DNA of 64,000 nucleotides from Pirellulales bacterium (lineage in GTDB: Bacteria; Planctomycetota; Planctomycetia; Pirellulales; JAEUIK01), in NCBI GenBank assembly GCA_019694455.1, contig JAIBBY010000001.1, positions 1 through 64,000 on the forward strand, written 5' to 3'. The notes beneath the pieces are model-generated. The model was given only the letters and a program-made list of their open reading frames with translations, searched no databases and had not been told where the DNA came from. Positions 27,233 through 36,372 of this stretch are shown here, piece after piece; the stretch's first letter is position 1; each line of letters opens with the position of its first letter. Both the position numbers and the translations under genes were made by a program.

Positions 27233-29388
27233 CGCTGTTCCGAAGGTTCTGTGAACACCAGCGTGTGATCCGTGCTCGCCTGCCCGGTGGGCGCTTCGGT
27301 GAAGGCGCGAGTCTCATCCGCCGCGTCTCGCGACTTCCACCAAGCAAGCGCTTGGTAATCGTTCCAAGGGGAGTTAGCCTGACATTCGGCCAGCGCTTGT
27401 CCAAGTGCCGCAGCGCTAGCGGGGCGTTGGTCGGGCGCTTTGGCGAGACAACATAGCAAAACCTCCTCAAGTCGTTGTGGCACCGGCTTTCCAAGGCGTT
27501 GCGACGGTGGCTCCACCTGCGCCGAGACTTGCTTGGTGAAGATGTCGACCATTGTCGCGCCGACAAATGGCGGCGTGCCCGTCAGCAGGAAGTATCCCAC
27601 GGCGCCGACGGCATAAAGATCGCTGCGCGCGTCAACGTCGTCGGGTCTTTGGATCGCTTCGGGCGACATGTAGAGGGGCGTGCCCATCAAGGAGCCAGAG
27701 GTGGTGATGCCGGCCTGTCCGGCGACATCGAGTGCTTTGACTAACCCAAAATCAAGCAGTTTGACAAAATCTGGCAAACCGCCGCGCTGGGTGAGCAGGA
27801 TATTGGCCGGCTTGATATCGCGATGGACCAGGCCGATCGAGTGGGCTTCGGCCAGGGAGCCGCAAAGTTGCCGGAGGATATAGATTACGCGGCCGACCGG
27901 CTGAGCGCCGTAATTCTTGACCAGTTGATCCAGCGGGATGCCTTCGATGTACTCCATCGCGTAGTAGAACAACCCCTCGGGAGTCCGCCCAAAGTCGTAA
28001 ATGGAGATGGTGTTGGGGTGGGTCAGTTGACTGGTCAATTGCACTTCGCGCTCGAAGCGGCCAATTGTTTCGGCGTTCGTCCGTTCTGGATCGAGCAGCT
28101 TGATGGCCGTGGGACGCCGCAAGAGCGCATGATGCCCGCGATAAACGACGCCCATGCCGCCCGCGCCAATCTTGTTGTCCAGCGAATATTGCCCCAATCG
28201 CTTGGCCTTAATGGCTTCGCTGCGCATTTGTTGCCGATAGCGAGAAGCAACCAGCATGAAGAAATAGATGGCGGCGGCGGCCACTACCAGCAGCGCGAAT
28301 AGCGTTCCGAAGGCAACGCGTAAGATCCAAAGTGGCCGAAAAGCCTCGGATGTGTCGGTTTGGGTGGTGACGCCAAATCCGTAATCCTTGAGCCAAGTCC
28401 AAGCGCCAATCACCTCGGCGCCGCGGTAGTCGCGGTAGCCTGTGGAATTAGCGCCACTTCCGCTTCGAATCGCCGATGCCACATCCAGATTGAGTGGTTG
28501 CTTGGATCTAGGCAGCTTTGGTCGTTGCCCTGTATAGAGATTCACACCGGGATCACGCGCTGTGAGCGTAAGAATGGAAGAGGCGTCTGGTGCGTCGGGC
28601 AAGAGCCCAAATGACTTGAGATCTTCGTCGAAACGACTCTGTGAAAGCATCAGTCCCTTGTCGTCGAAGGCAAAGGTCTCGCCCGTTTTACCTGCACGTC
28701 CGATGCTGAGGATGCGCGTAAAATCTCGTTCTGGCCGTATACGGACACCAAGAGCGCCGATAACTTTGTCATCTGCGCCATGGATGGGCGCCACCACGAA
28801 CATCGTGGGCACACCAGTCCGTAATTCGTTACGGGCGTCGCGCAGCATGGCCACGCTGCGATATGGCTTGGACACCGTAACCTTGTTTGCAAGCGCAGGC
28901 TCAAGAAACGCGGAATAGCCAGAGAGCCTATCCTTTCCCACCAATTCCGCCGTAGTCGCGGCGACTACTCGCTGATTGGCGTCGACGATCATGAATCCGA
29001 TATATCCATGCGCTTCGAGCGCTGGATGCAACGCTTCGGCGACCTGCTTGCGAAGTTCGGCTTGTGCTGGTTCCTGCTCCGTACCGGGGGCCGACGTCAC
29101 CAATTGACGCGCGTATTGCTTGATTTCCGAGTTCTCGGCCAGAGCCTCGGCCGTCGCCTTTTGGGTCGTGAGCCAAATGCGGAGGGCCTCGACGTCGGCA
29201 TTGAGGATTGTTTGCAGGTCTCCGGCCAACTTCTCTTGCAATGTGCCTTCAACGGCGCGGTAGAGAAAGAACCCCAACAGCGCCAGACCGACTACTGCGG
29301 CAATGGGCCAGAAGCGGACGCCGTTGCGGAACCATCGCCCGGAACGACCAAAGCTACGCGAAACGGACCGGGAAATTGACTGGTCCAA
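27217..29388 (-). CDS. Membrane Ser/Thr protein kinase with Cache sensor
   Basis: 723 residues. The layout is a first TM helix (about residues 27-45), an extracytoplasmic dCache-like sensor of about 300 residues ('IGFMIVDANQRVVAATTAEL' and 'VIGALGVRIRPERDFTRIL'), a second TM helix near residue 355-378, and a cytoplasmic Hanks-type kinase. Kinase motifs are intact: glycine loop 'IGAGGMGVVYRG' (about 404), 'AIKLLDPE' lysine, 'HRDIKPANILL' (about 521), 'DFGLV' (about 546) and 'MSPEAI'. The C-terminal 40 residues are a polar tail. Cache domains bind small ligands such as amino acids, so this is a ligand-controlled kinase. Its gene shares its last 16 bases with the beta-helix gene. Confidence 0.95.
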   Translation of the reverse strand: MDQSISRSVSRSFGRSGRWFRNGVRFWPIAAVVGLALLGFFLYRAVEGTLQEKLAGDLQTILNADVEALRIWLTTQKATAEALAENSEIKQYARQLVTSAPGTEQEPAQAELRKQVAEALHPALEAHGYIGFMIVDANQRVVAATTAELVGKDRLSGYSAFLEPALANKVTVSKPYRSVAMLRDARNELRTGVPTMFVVAPIHGADDKVIGALGVRIRPERDFTRILSIGRAGKTGETFAFDDKGLMLSQSRFDEDLKSFGLLPDAPDASSILTLTARDPGVNLYTGQRPKLPRSKQPLNLDVASAIRSGSGANSTGYRDYRGAEVIGAWTWLKDYGFGVTTQTDTSEAFRPLWILRVAFGTLFALLVVAAAAIYFFMLVASRYRQQMRSEAIKAKRLGQYSLDNKIGAGGMGVVYRGHHALLRRPTAIKLLDPERTNAETIGRFEREVQLTSQLTHPNTISIYDFGRTPEGLFYYAMEYIEGIPLDQLVKNYGAQPVGRVIYILRQLCGSLAEAHSIGLVHRDIKPANILLTQRGGLPDFVKLLDFGLVKALDVAGQAGITTSGSLMGTPLYMSPEAIQRPDDVDARSDLYAVGAVGYFLLTGTPPFVGATMVDIFTKQVSAQVEPPSQRLGKPVPQRLEEVLLCCLAKAPDQRPASAAALGQALAECQANSPWNDYQALAWWKSRDAADETRAFTEAPTGQASTDHTLVFTEPSEQRHSET

Positions 29389-29648
29389 CTAACTGCTCCT
29401 CATTTCCTTAGCTGGTAGATGATTGGATTATTCCGTTCGCCTTAGTCAAGCATAGGCTATAGCCAAGATCATTACCCCGCAAATACGTTACGTCCGGCTT
29501 GTCCCCACCGTGGCCGGCGACATTCCTGCGGCCCGAAACAATTTGCGTGGCGATTCCTGATCGAGGGACTCGTCGCGTTTGTTTCCAGGTCTTAGACTTA
29601 ATAGCCATTCTGTACGAGGGTTATCGTTTCTTGTATCGGGAGTGCACC

Positions 29649-30524
29649 ATGTCGCGTTGCTGCTACTGGACTTTTTGTGCCGCATTGCTGGCGGCAACGG
29701 TGAGTTGGGCCGCCGATGCCAAACCAGAAACGGCAATTAACCCCGAAGAAGCAGCGATCCGCAAAGCGGCCCAGGCGTACGTTGACGCTTTGAATCAAGG
29801 TGACGCCAAGGCGATGTTGGCAATCTGGTCGCCAGAGGGCGAATACATCGATGCGACCGGGAAGCGAGTGAAGGCGCACGAAATGATTCAGGCGGAGTTT
29901 GCCCAACCCCGGACAGCGCAACCGGGCGCCGAGATCAAGTTGGGCGAGACTACGATACGCTTTGTGACTCCCGAGGTCGCCATTGAAGATGGCGCGTCGC
30001 CCGGTGGTCATTTTAGCGCGGCCTGGGTCAAACGAGATGGCAAGTGGCTATTGGCTCGTTTGCGCGAGTACAGCGCCGAGGCAGCCGAACCGGTGCGGCC
30101 GCTGGAGCAGTTGTCGTGGTTGACAGAAGCCTGGCAGGGAACCTCAGGTGATATGACCTATGAGATGAGCGGCCGATGGACCGAGGGAGGACATTTCATC
30201 GATCGTGAATTCTCGGTGAGTAAAGGCGGCACGGTATTGTTGCACGGTCATCAGATTGTGGGCTGGGACGCGGCCAGTGGAACGATCCGCTCGTGGGCGT
30301 TTGATTCGCAAGGCGGGCATGGCGACGCCATTTGGACCGCGGACGAGTCGGGTTGGGTCGTTGACGCAGTGGGCTTCACGGTGCGCGGAGACGAGGTGTC
30401 GACGACGACGAAGTACACGTTCAACGAAGACGGCACCATCTCGTGGCACGTTGGCAGCACCGTGCATGATGGCAATGAAGTGCCCGCCATTACTGTGAAA
30501 TTGAGCCCGCAGCCCGCGAAGTAG
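29649..30524 (+). CDS. Secreted SgcJ/EcaC-like (NTF2-fold) protein
   Basis: 291 residues from the ATG at 29649, after which comes a Sec signal peptide ending 'ATVSWAADA'. Residues about 35-150 read as an NTF2-like/DUF4440 domain: 'IRKAAQAYVDALNQGDAKAM', 'IWSPEGEYIDATGKRVKAHE'. The last 140 residues, with 'WTEGGHFIDREFSVSKGG' and 'DGTISWHVGSTVHDGNEVP', form a second beta-rich domain. This two-domain form is often annotated as SgcJ/EcaC family oxidoreductase, though the catalytic role is unproven. The upstream ATG at 29499 is rejected as it lies before the leader. The next gene starts 49 bases downstream. Confidence 0.85.
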   Translation: MSRCCYWTFCAALLAATVSWAADAKPETAINPEEAAIRKAAQAYVDALNQGDAKAMLAIWSPEGEYIDATGKRVKAHEMIQAEFAQPRTAQPGAEIKLGETTIRFVTPEVAIEDGASPGGHFSAAWVKRDGKWLLARLREYSAEAAEPVRPLEQLSWLTEAWQGTSGDMTYEMSGRWTEGGHFIDREFSVSKGGTVLLHGHQIVGWDAASGTIRSWAFDSQGGHGDAIWTADESGWVVDAVGFTVRGDEVSTTTKYTFNEDGTISWHVGSTVHDGNEVPAITVKLSPQPAK

Positions 30525-30573
30525 TATTCTCCGACGAACAAGACAAAGAGCCTCACCCACCCAAGGAAAATGC

Positions 30574-31308
30574 ATGTCACGCAGCATGTTGGTCGCCGCC
30601 AGTATCGTCCTGTGCGCAGGCGCCTTGTCGGTATGCGCCTGGGGCCAAGGCGCGACACGAACGCGGCGCTCGGCTAGCGCTACTGACAGCCAGTCGCCGA
30701 CGCTCGACCGCAACGAAATGGCCGCGCGACAGAAGATTCTGAATAGCCCGGAATGGCATGAGGTTGAACACGCGTTCAACGAGTGGCTTTCGGTGCAGCG
30801 CGTTTACCCGGCCAGCCAAGTGCCGAACGTCAAGGCAGAGTTCAAGCGCCGAGTGCGCACCGCGACCGCCGCCGAGTTGCAGTCGTGGCTGGACGAGATG
30901 TCGGGCAAGCTGCAAATTTTGATGAGTCCAGAGGCGCAGGACGTTCGCGCGTGGCTGGGGCACTTTGTTTCCGCCAAGGTGGTGTTGCCAGAGCGGTTGG
31001 TGAATGATTTCGACGTTGTGAACATGACCACCGCGCAGTTGCAGGACGCGTTAAATCAGGCAGAGCAGCGGAGAACCGGTCTGCGGACGCAAGCGAATTC
31101 TTTCAACGAAGCGCGGATGGAGCAGGTGCGGAACGCGGCGCGACAGCGCGAGCAGCAAGACCAGAACCGCCAGCAAGTGCTCGCTCGGCGAGCCGCCAAC
31201 GATTTCTTTCCCAACTACCAGAGCCAATACACGCCACGGCCGCGGAACAATGTGCCAATTGAACGCGGCATTTTCGGCGGCATGGGATTCGGCATCGGCA
31301 TTTGGTAG
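30574..31308 (+). CDS. Secreted helical protein of unknown function
   Basis: 244 residues. A Sec signal peptide ('MLVAASIVLCAGALSVCAWG') leads to a mostly helical, charged protein with 'ILNSPEWHEVEHAFNEWLSV', a Gln/Arg-rich coiled-coil stretch around residue 190 and a glycine-rich end 'GIFGGMGFGIGIW'. No family recognised. It starts 49 bases after the SgcJ-like gene, so the two are probably co-transcribed. Good ribosome site: 'aaGGAaaatgc' ahead of the ATG. Confidence 0.78.
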   Translation: MSRSMLVAASIVLCAGALSVCAWGQGATRTRRSASATDSQSPTLDRNEMAARQKILNSPEWHEVEHAFNEWLSVQRVYPASQVPNVKAEFKRRVRTATAAELQSWLDEMSGKLQILMSPEAQDVRAWLGHFVSAKVVLPERLVNDFDVVNMTTAQLQDALNQAEQRRTGLRTQANSFNEARMEQVRNAARQREQQDQNRQQVLARRAANDFFPNYQSQYTPRPRNNVPIERGIFGGMGFGIGIW

Positions 31309-31350
31309 TTCGCCGATCGCAATATCAAACGCGCAACTGACCTTGGCTGA

Positions 31351-31482
31351 CACAACAACGAGTTGGCCGCCACGATCTATCGCGCACTTGGCATCGACCA
31401 CGAACAGCGACTCTTCGATCCCCAAGGGCGACCAATTCCGCTCGTCGACGGTGGACGACCGCTCCTCGAGTTGTTTGGCTAG
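31351..31482 (+). pseudogene. 3' remnant of a DUF1501-family gene
   Basis: 43 sense codons and a TAG stop, read as 'HNNELAATIYRALGIDHEQR' then 'LFDPQGRPIPLVDGGRPL' and 'LELFG'. This matches the C-terminus of DUF1501 proteins; the intact one at 56976 ends 'GDIAATIYHHMGVPLDATYL...GRP...GQPITELIG'. A TGA immediately upstream closes the frame, so no start or main body remains. It is a broken relic. Confidence 0.7.
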
Positions 31483-31617
31483 CTAATCGATACGACGCTT
31501 CCTGGGGCCTCGCAATGGTGTGAGGTTGAATTCCGTGATCGTCAGCGAATAGGGGGTCTGACGACCCGGCCATAGCCGCCGCATGTGCCGTCGCCAGCAT
31601 CCATGCGCTGACAATTG

Positions 31618-32003
31618 AAGCACGGTATCAGAGCGCTGGCTCAAAAAGCAAAGAGATTTTTTGGCGCTGATGCCACGTTGGTACTGGGAGTTCGCGGAGG
31701 GGCTGTGAGCGACCCAATTGAATCGCACGACGAATTGCAAAACAGGGGGATAGACTCCGAAAACCCCAGCCACGAAGGTCGTGGACAAAAGCGCAAACGT
31801 TGGTGTGGAATCAAGTTGCGATTGTCGGACCGAGATTCTGAATTCGGAGTTTTCGGAATTGGGTGTCGCGATTCGAGTCTCACCAACCAGGCCGATCGGC
31901 GCTTGCGATCTCAGATGTTGTGCGGCGCCATCGACCGACTACAGCATGTGGTGGCCGAGGGACAAGTGGGTTTTCGGAGAGGTGTCTGAAAACCTATTCT
32001 TGA
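31618..32003 (-). repeat. Dispersed repeat, copy B (about 386 bases)
   Basis: Reverse-complement relative of 10226-10671, shorter by about 35 bases at the hairpin end. The hairpin is at 31969-31994 (GGTTTTCGGA, loop GAGGTG, TCTGAAAACC). Relative to copy A one stem pair changes from G-C to T-A, so pairing is kept. The conserved end near 31618-31650 reads 'gaagcacgg...tggctcaaaaagcaaag'. It lies between a DUF1501 relic and an IS3 relic, a region that tolerates insertions. Confidence 0.75.
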
Positions 32004-32059
32004 GTCAGCCGACTGGGTAATGGTAAGTCGCGCAATCCACCATGATGCAGTGTGTTGGA

Positions 32060-32207
32060 ACGCGCGCAGCGCGGCCAAGGCCACCTTGGCCTTGAAGGCC
32101 GACCCCAATACCCGACGCTTCCTGGTCATCCTGAACCGCTCCTGATCGGCTCCTCCCCAGCCCGTTTCCTACCTTATCAGCGCGCCCAGTTTTTGGGGTC
32201 CATTACA
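32060..32207 (-). mobile_element. IS3-family remnant: left end and start of orfA
   Basis: On the minus strand the sequence begins 'TGTAATGGACCCCAAAAACT', which has the look of an IS3-type terminal inverted repeat, followed after about 75 bases by a ribosome site (GGAG) and an ATG at 32129. The frame reads 'MTRKRRVLGSAFKAKVALAA' then 'LR', the typical first helix of IS3 OrfA helix-turn-helix proteins, and then degenerates. No orfB, right end or target duplication is seen. The element was truncated next to repeat copy B. Confidence 0.65.
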
Positions 32208-32635
32208 AATAGCTCGCGCTCGTTTCATTCGCTCTTGACTCGCGAATCGGTGGTGTTCGACACCGGGCGACTGGGCAAGATGCCTGACCATCATGCATTT
32301 ACCCCCTCGAAAGTGCGGAAGATTAAATTAGATGAAATCATCCGCTTTAAGCCCTAGTAATTCGCTGTCAATCTCCTACTTTGTCCTCGTAGATGCCATG
32401 ACTTCCGCTTCGCAGGGGACGCCAAATTTGAGAAAGGGCCGCTAGTGAGCCGAACGTGCGATCAAGTTGGATGCGAATGAGAAAACGCATACCTACCGCC
32501 CATAGCCTGCGGCGGGCGAGTTTTCATGATCGCAGACTTTCTGATTTGCCGCGGACGACCGTAAATTCGCGCTTGGTGCAACTGGTGAGCAACCCTGATT
32601 TGGGTTGCGGCATCAAGCAGCAAAGGAAGGGACTA

Positions 32636-33880
32636 ATGAAGAAATCAATCCAGCTACTTTTTGTTTTCGCCGCCCTCGTTCCATTTTCTGCGTGGGCCCA
32701 AGGCCCCGTCAACGTCGATTTTACCGGACCTCCTGGACCTGACAGCATCTCGACAGGAGTCGCAGTGAACGGTGATGTGTCGGTGGAGGCGCTCGTACGT
32801 TCCAGCCTGGTGGGTGATATTCAGTGGCGGGTCGGCAACGGCTCTTGGAACAACATCTTTTCGATCAGTGTTCCTGCTCCCGATGTCAGCATGAACGTGG
32901 CGCCGCAGGCGATCGACTTCTCCGCGACGATCAACGACACGCCAACCGGGACCTCGACCATCATTCAGGTCAACAACACGCATACCCATGCGCTGCAGAA
33001 CGTGAGCATCGCCAACACGTCGCTCAACCTTACGCCGAATCCCCAGGGCTTCGCGCTGAACGAGCTCACAGCGACGGCTTCGATAGGCTACCCGATTAAC
33101 TTTTCTACAACGATCCTCGGACAGACTATCAGCGTGGACACGGTCTTGGGACCGGAAGTAAAGCTGACGGCCAGCGCGTCGGGCACGTTGCAGAATTTGA
33201 GTTTTCAGCAATCGGGAGTTCTTGCCGCTGGGACGGGAGTCCCCACCTCCTTGTTTCCACTTGGCAGCTACAACTACCCATCGCTCGGCCTGACTGGAAT
33301 CCCGGGTGATATCTCGACTGATGTCAACGCGCAGCTCGACGCGAGCTTGGAATTGAGCTTTCTCGGACTTCCGATCGGATCCATCCCGATTTCGCAGGGA
33401 GTGCCCACTATCAACACCGGCGCGCTGCCGTTTCCGTTGTCGGCCGCCTTGCAGCTCGATCGAGTGATTGTCAGTGGTCAGTCTCGCGACGATATGCGAA
33501 CGACGTTGTCGGTGCCGTTGCCGGTCCAGGTATTGCCGGAGCTGCCGATTCCGATTGGCGAGATCAGCGGAGATGTGCCGCTCGATACGAGCATCGCGTT
33601 TCCCGAGGTGACCTTGCTCAGTTTCGACGTGCTCGGTCAGACAGTCAGTGTCGCGCTTCGCAATGCCGCGCTGGAGTTTGATTCCGCCAGCGGCGTTGAC
33701 TATAGCCTGCTGGACGCGCGAGTGGTTCTCGGCAACGAAGGTGGCGCTCTCAACTACACGGTGCGGGCCCTTAACGAGCGCGTGGTGCCGGTACCCGAAC
33801 CGTCGACGTTGGCGCTGGTCGTGTTGGGCATGATCGGCGTGGCGGCGAGCGCGGCACGGCGCCTGCGCCGCTCGGCTTAA
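32636..33880 (+). CDS. Secreted PEP-CTERM protein
   Basis: 414 residues from the ATG at 32636, which has 'AGGAAGG' six to eight bases upstream. A Sec signal peptide ('LLFVFAALVPFSAWAQ') is followed by a long beta-rich region of low complexity with repeated 'NTSLNLTPNPQGFALNEL'-like stretches. The C-terminus 'VPEPSTLALVVLGMIGVAA' plus 'ARRLRRS' is a textbook PEP-CTERM sorting signal: PEP motif, one membrane helix and a basic tail. It is cleaved and sorted by an exosortase, which is not in this window. Such proteins are usually extracellular or surface matrix. A strong terminator follows. Confidence 0.92.
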   Translation: MKKSIQLLFVFAALVPFSAWAQGPVNVDFTGPPGPDSISTGVAVNGDVSVEALVRSSLVGDIQWRVGNGSWNNIFSISVPAPDVSMNVAPQAIDFSATINDTPTGTSTIIQVNNTHTHALQNVSIANTSLNLTPNPQGFALNELTATASIGYPINFSTTILGQTISVDTVLGPEVKLTASASGTLQNLSFQQSGVLAAGTGVPTSLFPLGSYNYPSLGLTGIPGDISTDVNAQLDASLELSFLGLPIGSIPISQGVPTINTGALPFPLSAALQLDRVIVSGQSRDDMRTTLSVPLPVQVLPELPIPIGEISGDVPLDTSIAFPEVTLLSFDVLGQTVSVALRNAALEFDSASGVDYSLLDARVVLGNEGGALNYTVRALNERVVPVPEPSTLALVVLGMIGVAASAARRLRRSA

Positions 33881-33927
33881 GGCCAGCATTTGGCCTAGCC
33901 ACCTAGATAATAGGCCGATTTGACGAC

Positions 33928-33992
33928 GCCAACCTCGGCTGGCGGACAAACCCATTGGTTCGTCCGCCGGCTTTGAGGTTGGCGTTTTTTTT
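33928..33992 (+). terminator. Intrinsic terminator after PEP-CTERM gene
   Basis: GCCAACCTC...GGCGGACAA pairs with TTCGTCCGCC...GAGGTTGGC in a stem of over 20 pairs with a small internal bulge, followed by eight T (33985-33992). Confidence 0.9.
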
Positions 33993-34156
33993 GGCTGATC
34001 GCTGCGAACTGCGACAAACAAGGACAAGCCGGCACAGACCGTCGACGCCAACAGTCAATTTGCTTCGGTTTTGGCCTCATTTGCGTGGCATGTTGGCGAA
34101 GCGACTACTAGCTATAATGACGGGCCAGCCGCGTAATTTTCACTGATGGCTGGGCA

Positions 34157-35212
34157 ATGAATCGGCGTGGCAGGTTCCCAGCCTTCGCCGTCGGGTTTCG
34201 CCTGGCGCCCGACCGTTGCAATTGGCGCATCAGCCCGGTTTGCCGAAAGTCTGCCTTGCCCGACGCAATTCTTTGCCGCGATCTGCACAAGCAATATCCC
34301 GGCCGACCACCGGTGAACGCCGTTAATGGGCTCAACCTGCGCGTGCGCGAGGGGGAGTGTTTTGGCCTATTGGGCCCGAACGGCGCTGGCAAGACGACCA
34401 CGATTGAAATCTTGGAGGGATTACTGCGGCCCACGAGCGGCGTGGTCGAGATCCTGGGGCGACAATGGGGGGCGCAGGACAACGAGATCAAGCAGCGGAT
34501 CGGAATCTCGCTGCAAGAGACGCGGTTGCCAGAGAAACTGAGCGTGCGCGAAGTTCTGACGCTATTTCGCAGCTTCTACCGGCGTGGACTGTCGCCGGAA
34601 GACGCCATGCGGCAGGTATCGCTGGAAGAGAAAACTTCGAGTTGGACCAAGACGTTATCTGGTGGACAAAAGCAACGGTTAGCCGTGGCTTGCGCGCTGG
34701 TGGGCGACCCTGAGCTATTGTTCCTGGACGAGCCAACCACGGGACTCGATCCGCAGTCGCGGCGGCAACTGTGGGAGTTGATTCGCAACTTTCGCGCGCG
34801 GGGCCGAACCGTACTGCTGACAACGCATTATATGGACGAGGCCGAGCGGCTGTGCGACCGAGTGGCGATTGTGGACCGCGGCCGTGTCATGGCGTGCGAC
34901 ACGCCGCACCAGTTGATCGCCAACTTGGGGGGCGAGCACATGGTGGAGTTTACACTGGCCGGGCAGAATGGCTTTGCGCAGCGCTCCACGAAGGTACTGG
35001 GCGGTGTGCAAAGCGTGCGCACGGTGCGGCGAGACGGCGACCAGTACTGCCTGATGGTTGAAGAACCCCACCTGGCGCTACCTTCGCTGCTTGCTTGCTT
35101 GGAGCAGGAGGGAGAGCGGTTGACCAGCTTAACGACGCGTCATGCCAGCTTGGAGGATGTTTTTGTGACCCTGACCGGGCGGCACCTGCGCGACGGCGGA
35201 GAGGCGGTATGA
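34157..35212 (+). CDS. ABC transporter ATP-binding protein (ABC-2 exporter 1)
   Basis: 351 residues if the ATG at 34157 is used. The first 33 residues look non-native; a TTG at 34256 would give a protein starting 'PDAILCRDLHKQYPGRP', closer to the family, so the true start is uncertain. The ATPase motifs are complete: Walker A 'GPNGAGKTTT', signature 'LSGGQKQRL', Walker B 'LLFLDEPTTGLD' and the switch His in 'LLTTHYMDEAE'. The C-terminal extra domain of about 80 residues is typical of the DrrA/CcmA type. The permease gene overlaps the stop by four bases. Confidence 0.93.
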   Translation: MNRRGRFPAFAVGFRLAPDRCNWRISPVCRKSALPDAILCRDLHKQYPGRPPVNAVNGLNLRVREGECFGLLGPNGAGKTTTIEILEGLLRPTSGVVEILGRQWGAQDNEIKQRIGISLQETRLPEKLSVREVLTLFRSFYRRGLSPEDAMRQVSLEEKTSSWTKTLSGGQKQRLAVACALVGDPELLFLDEPTTGLDPQSRRQLWELIRNFRARGRTVLLTTHYMDEAERLCDRVAIVDRGRVMACDTPHQLIANLGGEHMVEFTLAGQNGFAQRSTKVLGGVQSVRTVRRDGDQYCLMVEEPHLALPSLLACLEQEGERLTSLTTRHASLEDVFVTLTGRHLRDGGEAV

Positions 35213-36372
35213 CGAGCGTGGAAGAACCTCGGATCAACGATCCGCGATCGGATGTCGTGCCACCGACGCCAGCGCCTTGTTTGGACAATCGCCATTACTC
35301 GGCGCTATGGCAAATCATCGTCACGCGGGTCAAAGAGTTCTTTCGCCATCCGTCGGCGATTTTCTGGGTCTACATATTTCCAGTGCTGATGGCGATCGTG
35401 CTGGGCATGGCGTTTGAAAATCCGAACGCCGAGACGTTCATTGTCGACGTGCAATCGGCGCCGGGCGCCGCGCTGATTGTATCGGCGCTTGGCAAGACCC
35501 GGCCGGAGATCGTGATTCGCGCGAAGTCGGTCGACGAGGCGGCCGCGCGAATGAACCTCAAGACAGGGCGCACGATGTTAGTGGTCGTTCCCCAGTCGAC
35601 CGATGGTGTTGCCGGCGTGGGGCCATCGCTCGACGCTCTGCAAGTGGAGTATCTGTTCGACGCGACGCGACAGGACAGCGTGGCGGCACGGCGCACGGTG
35701 GACGACGTGCTACAACGCGCGGCCGGGCGGCAGGACGCCATCGCGATTGAAGATGTGCGGTACCGTGAGATTGGCGGGCGTTATATCGACTTTCTCGTGC
35801 CGGGCCTGATTGGCGCGGGGCTCATGAGCGCCGGGATGTGGGGCGTGGGATTTGTGGTGGTCGACTTGCGAGTGCGGCACCTGCTCAAGCGATTTGTCAC
35901 GACGCCGATGAACAAGGCGGAGTTTCTGGCGGGGCTGATTCTGAGCCGCTTTTTCTTCATGATGACCGAGGTCGCGCTGATGCTGATCGCGGTCTGGTGG
36001 CTTTTTGATATTCACGTTCGAGGGAGTTGGCTCGCGTTCTCAATCTTCATTTTTCTAGGCGCGTGGGTGTTCGCCGGCATGGGATTGGTGGTGGCGAGTC
36101 GGACCATGACGCTGGAGACCGCATCGGGAATCATCAACCTGGTGATGCTGCCGCTGTGGATGATATCTGGCATCTTTTTTCAATCCGAGCGATTTGGCGA
36201 AGCGGTGCAACCGTTGATTCGCTTGACCCCGCTGGCCGCGCTGATTGAAGGCCTGCGCGCCATCATGATCGAAGGCGCAGGCATGGGGCAGTCGCTGTAC
36301 TACATGGGAGTGCTGTTGGTGTGGGCAGTGGTCTGCTTTGTGGCTTCGCTCAAATTGTTCCGTTGGTATTGA
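35209..36372 (+). CDS. ABC-2 type permease (exporter 1)
   Basis: 387 residues from the ATG at 35209, whose ATGA overlaps the ATPase stop, indicating translational coupling. One N-terminal TM helix ('IFWVYIFPVLMAIVLGMAF') is followed by a large extracytoplasmic domain and five membrane segments from about residue 200 on ('FLVPGLIGAGLMSAGMWGVG', 'LILSRFFFMMTEVALMLIAV'). This is the ABC-2 (YhgE/NodJ/DrrB-like) permease with a long loop. Substrate unknown; likely a lipid, polyketide-like or drug molecule. The ORF could be extended upstream but the ATGA arrangement fixes the start. Confidence 0.93.
   Translation: MTSVEEPRINDPRSDVVPPTPAPCLDNRHYSALWQIIVTRVKEFFRHPSAIFWVYIFPVLMAIVLGMAFENPNAETFIVDVQSAPGAALIVSALGKTRPEIVIRAKSVDEAAARMNLKTGRTMLVVVPQSTDGVAGVGPSLDALQVEYLFDATRQDSVAARRTVDDVLQRAAGRQDAIAIEDVRYREIGGRYIDFLVPGLIGAGLMSAGMWGVGFVVVDLRVRHLLKRFVTTPMNKAEFLAGLILSRFFFMMTEVALMLIAVWWLFDIHVRGSWLAFSIFIFLGAWVFAGMGLVVASRTMTLETASGIINLVMLPLWMISGIFFQSERFGEAVQPLIRLTPLAALIEGLRAIMIEGAGMGQSLYYMGVLLVWAVVCFVASLKLFRWY

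Larger units (their letters stand above)
31309..32635. other. 1.3 kb decay zone between two secreted-protein genes
   Basis: No intact gene. In order it holds a DUF1501 3' remnant (31351-31482), about 130 bases of unassigned sequence, repeat copy B (31618-32003), an IS3-type remnant (about 32060-32207) and about 430 bases before the PEP-CTERM gene in which I see nothing certain. Confidence 0.7.

Noticed and set aside
32654-34051. 465-codon frame opposite the PEP-CTERM gene
   Set aside because: Spans the terminator and the sorting signal region of a well-supported gene; Arg/Gln-rich shadow.
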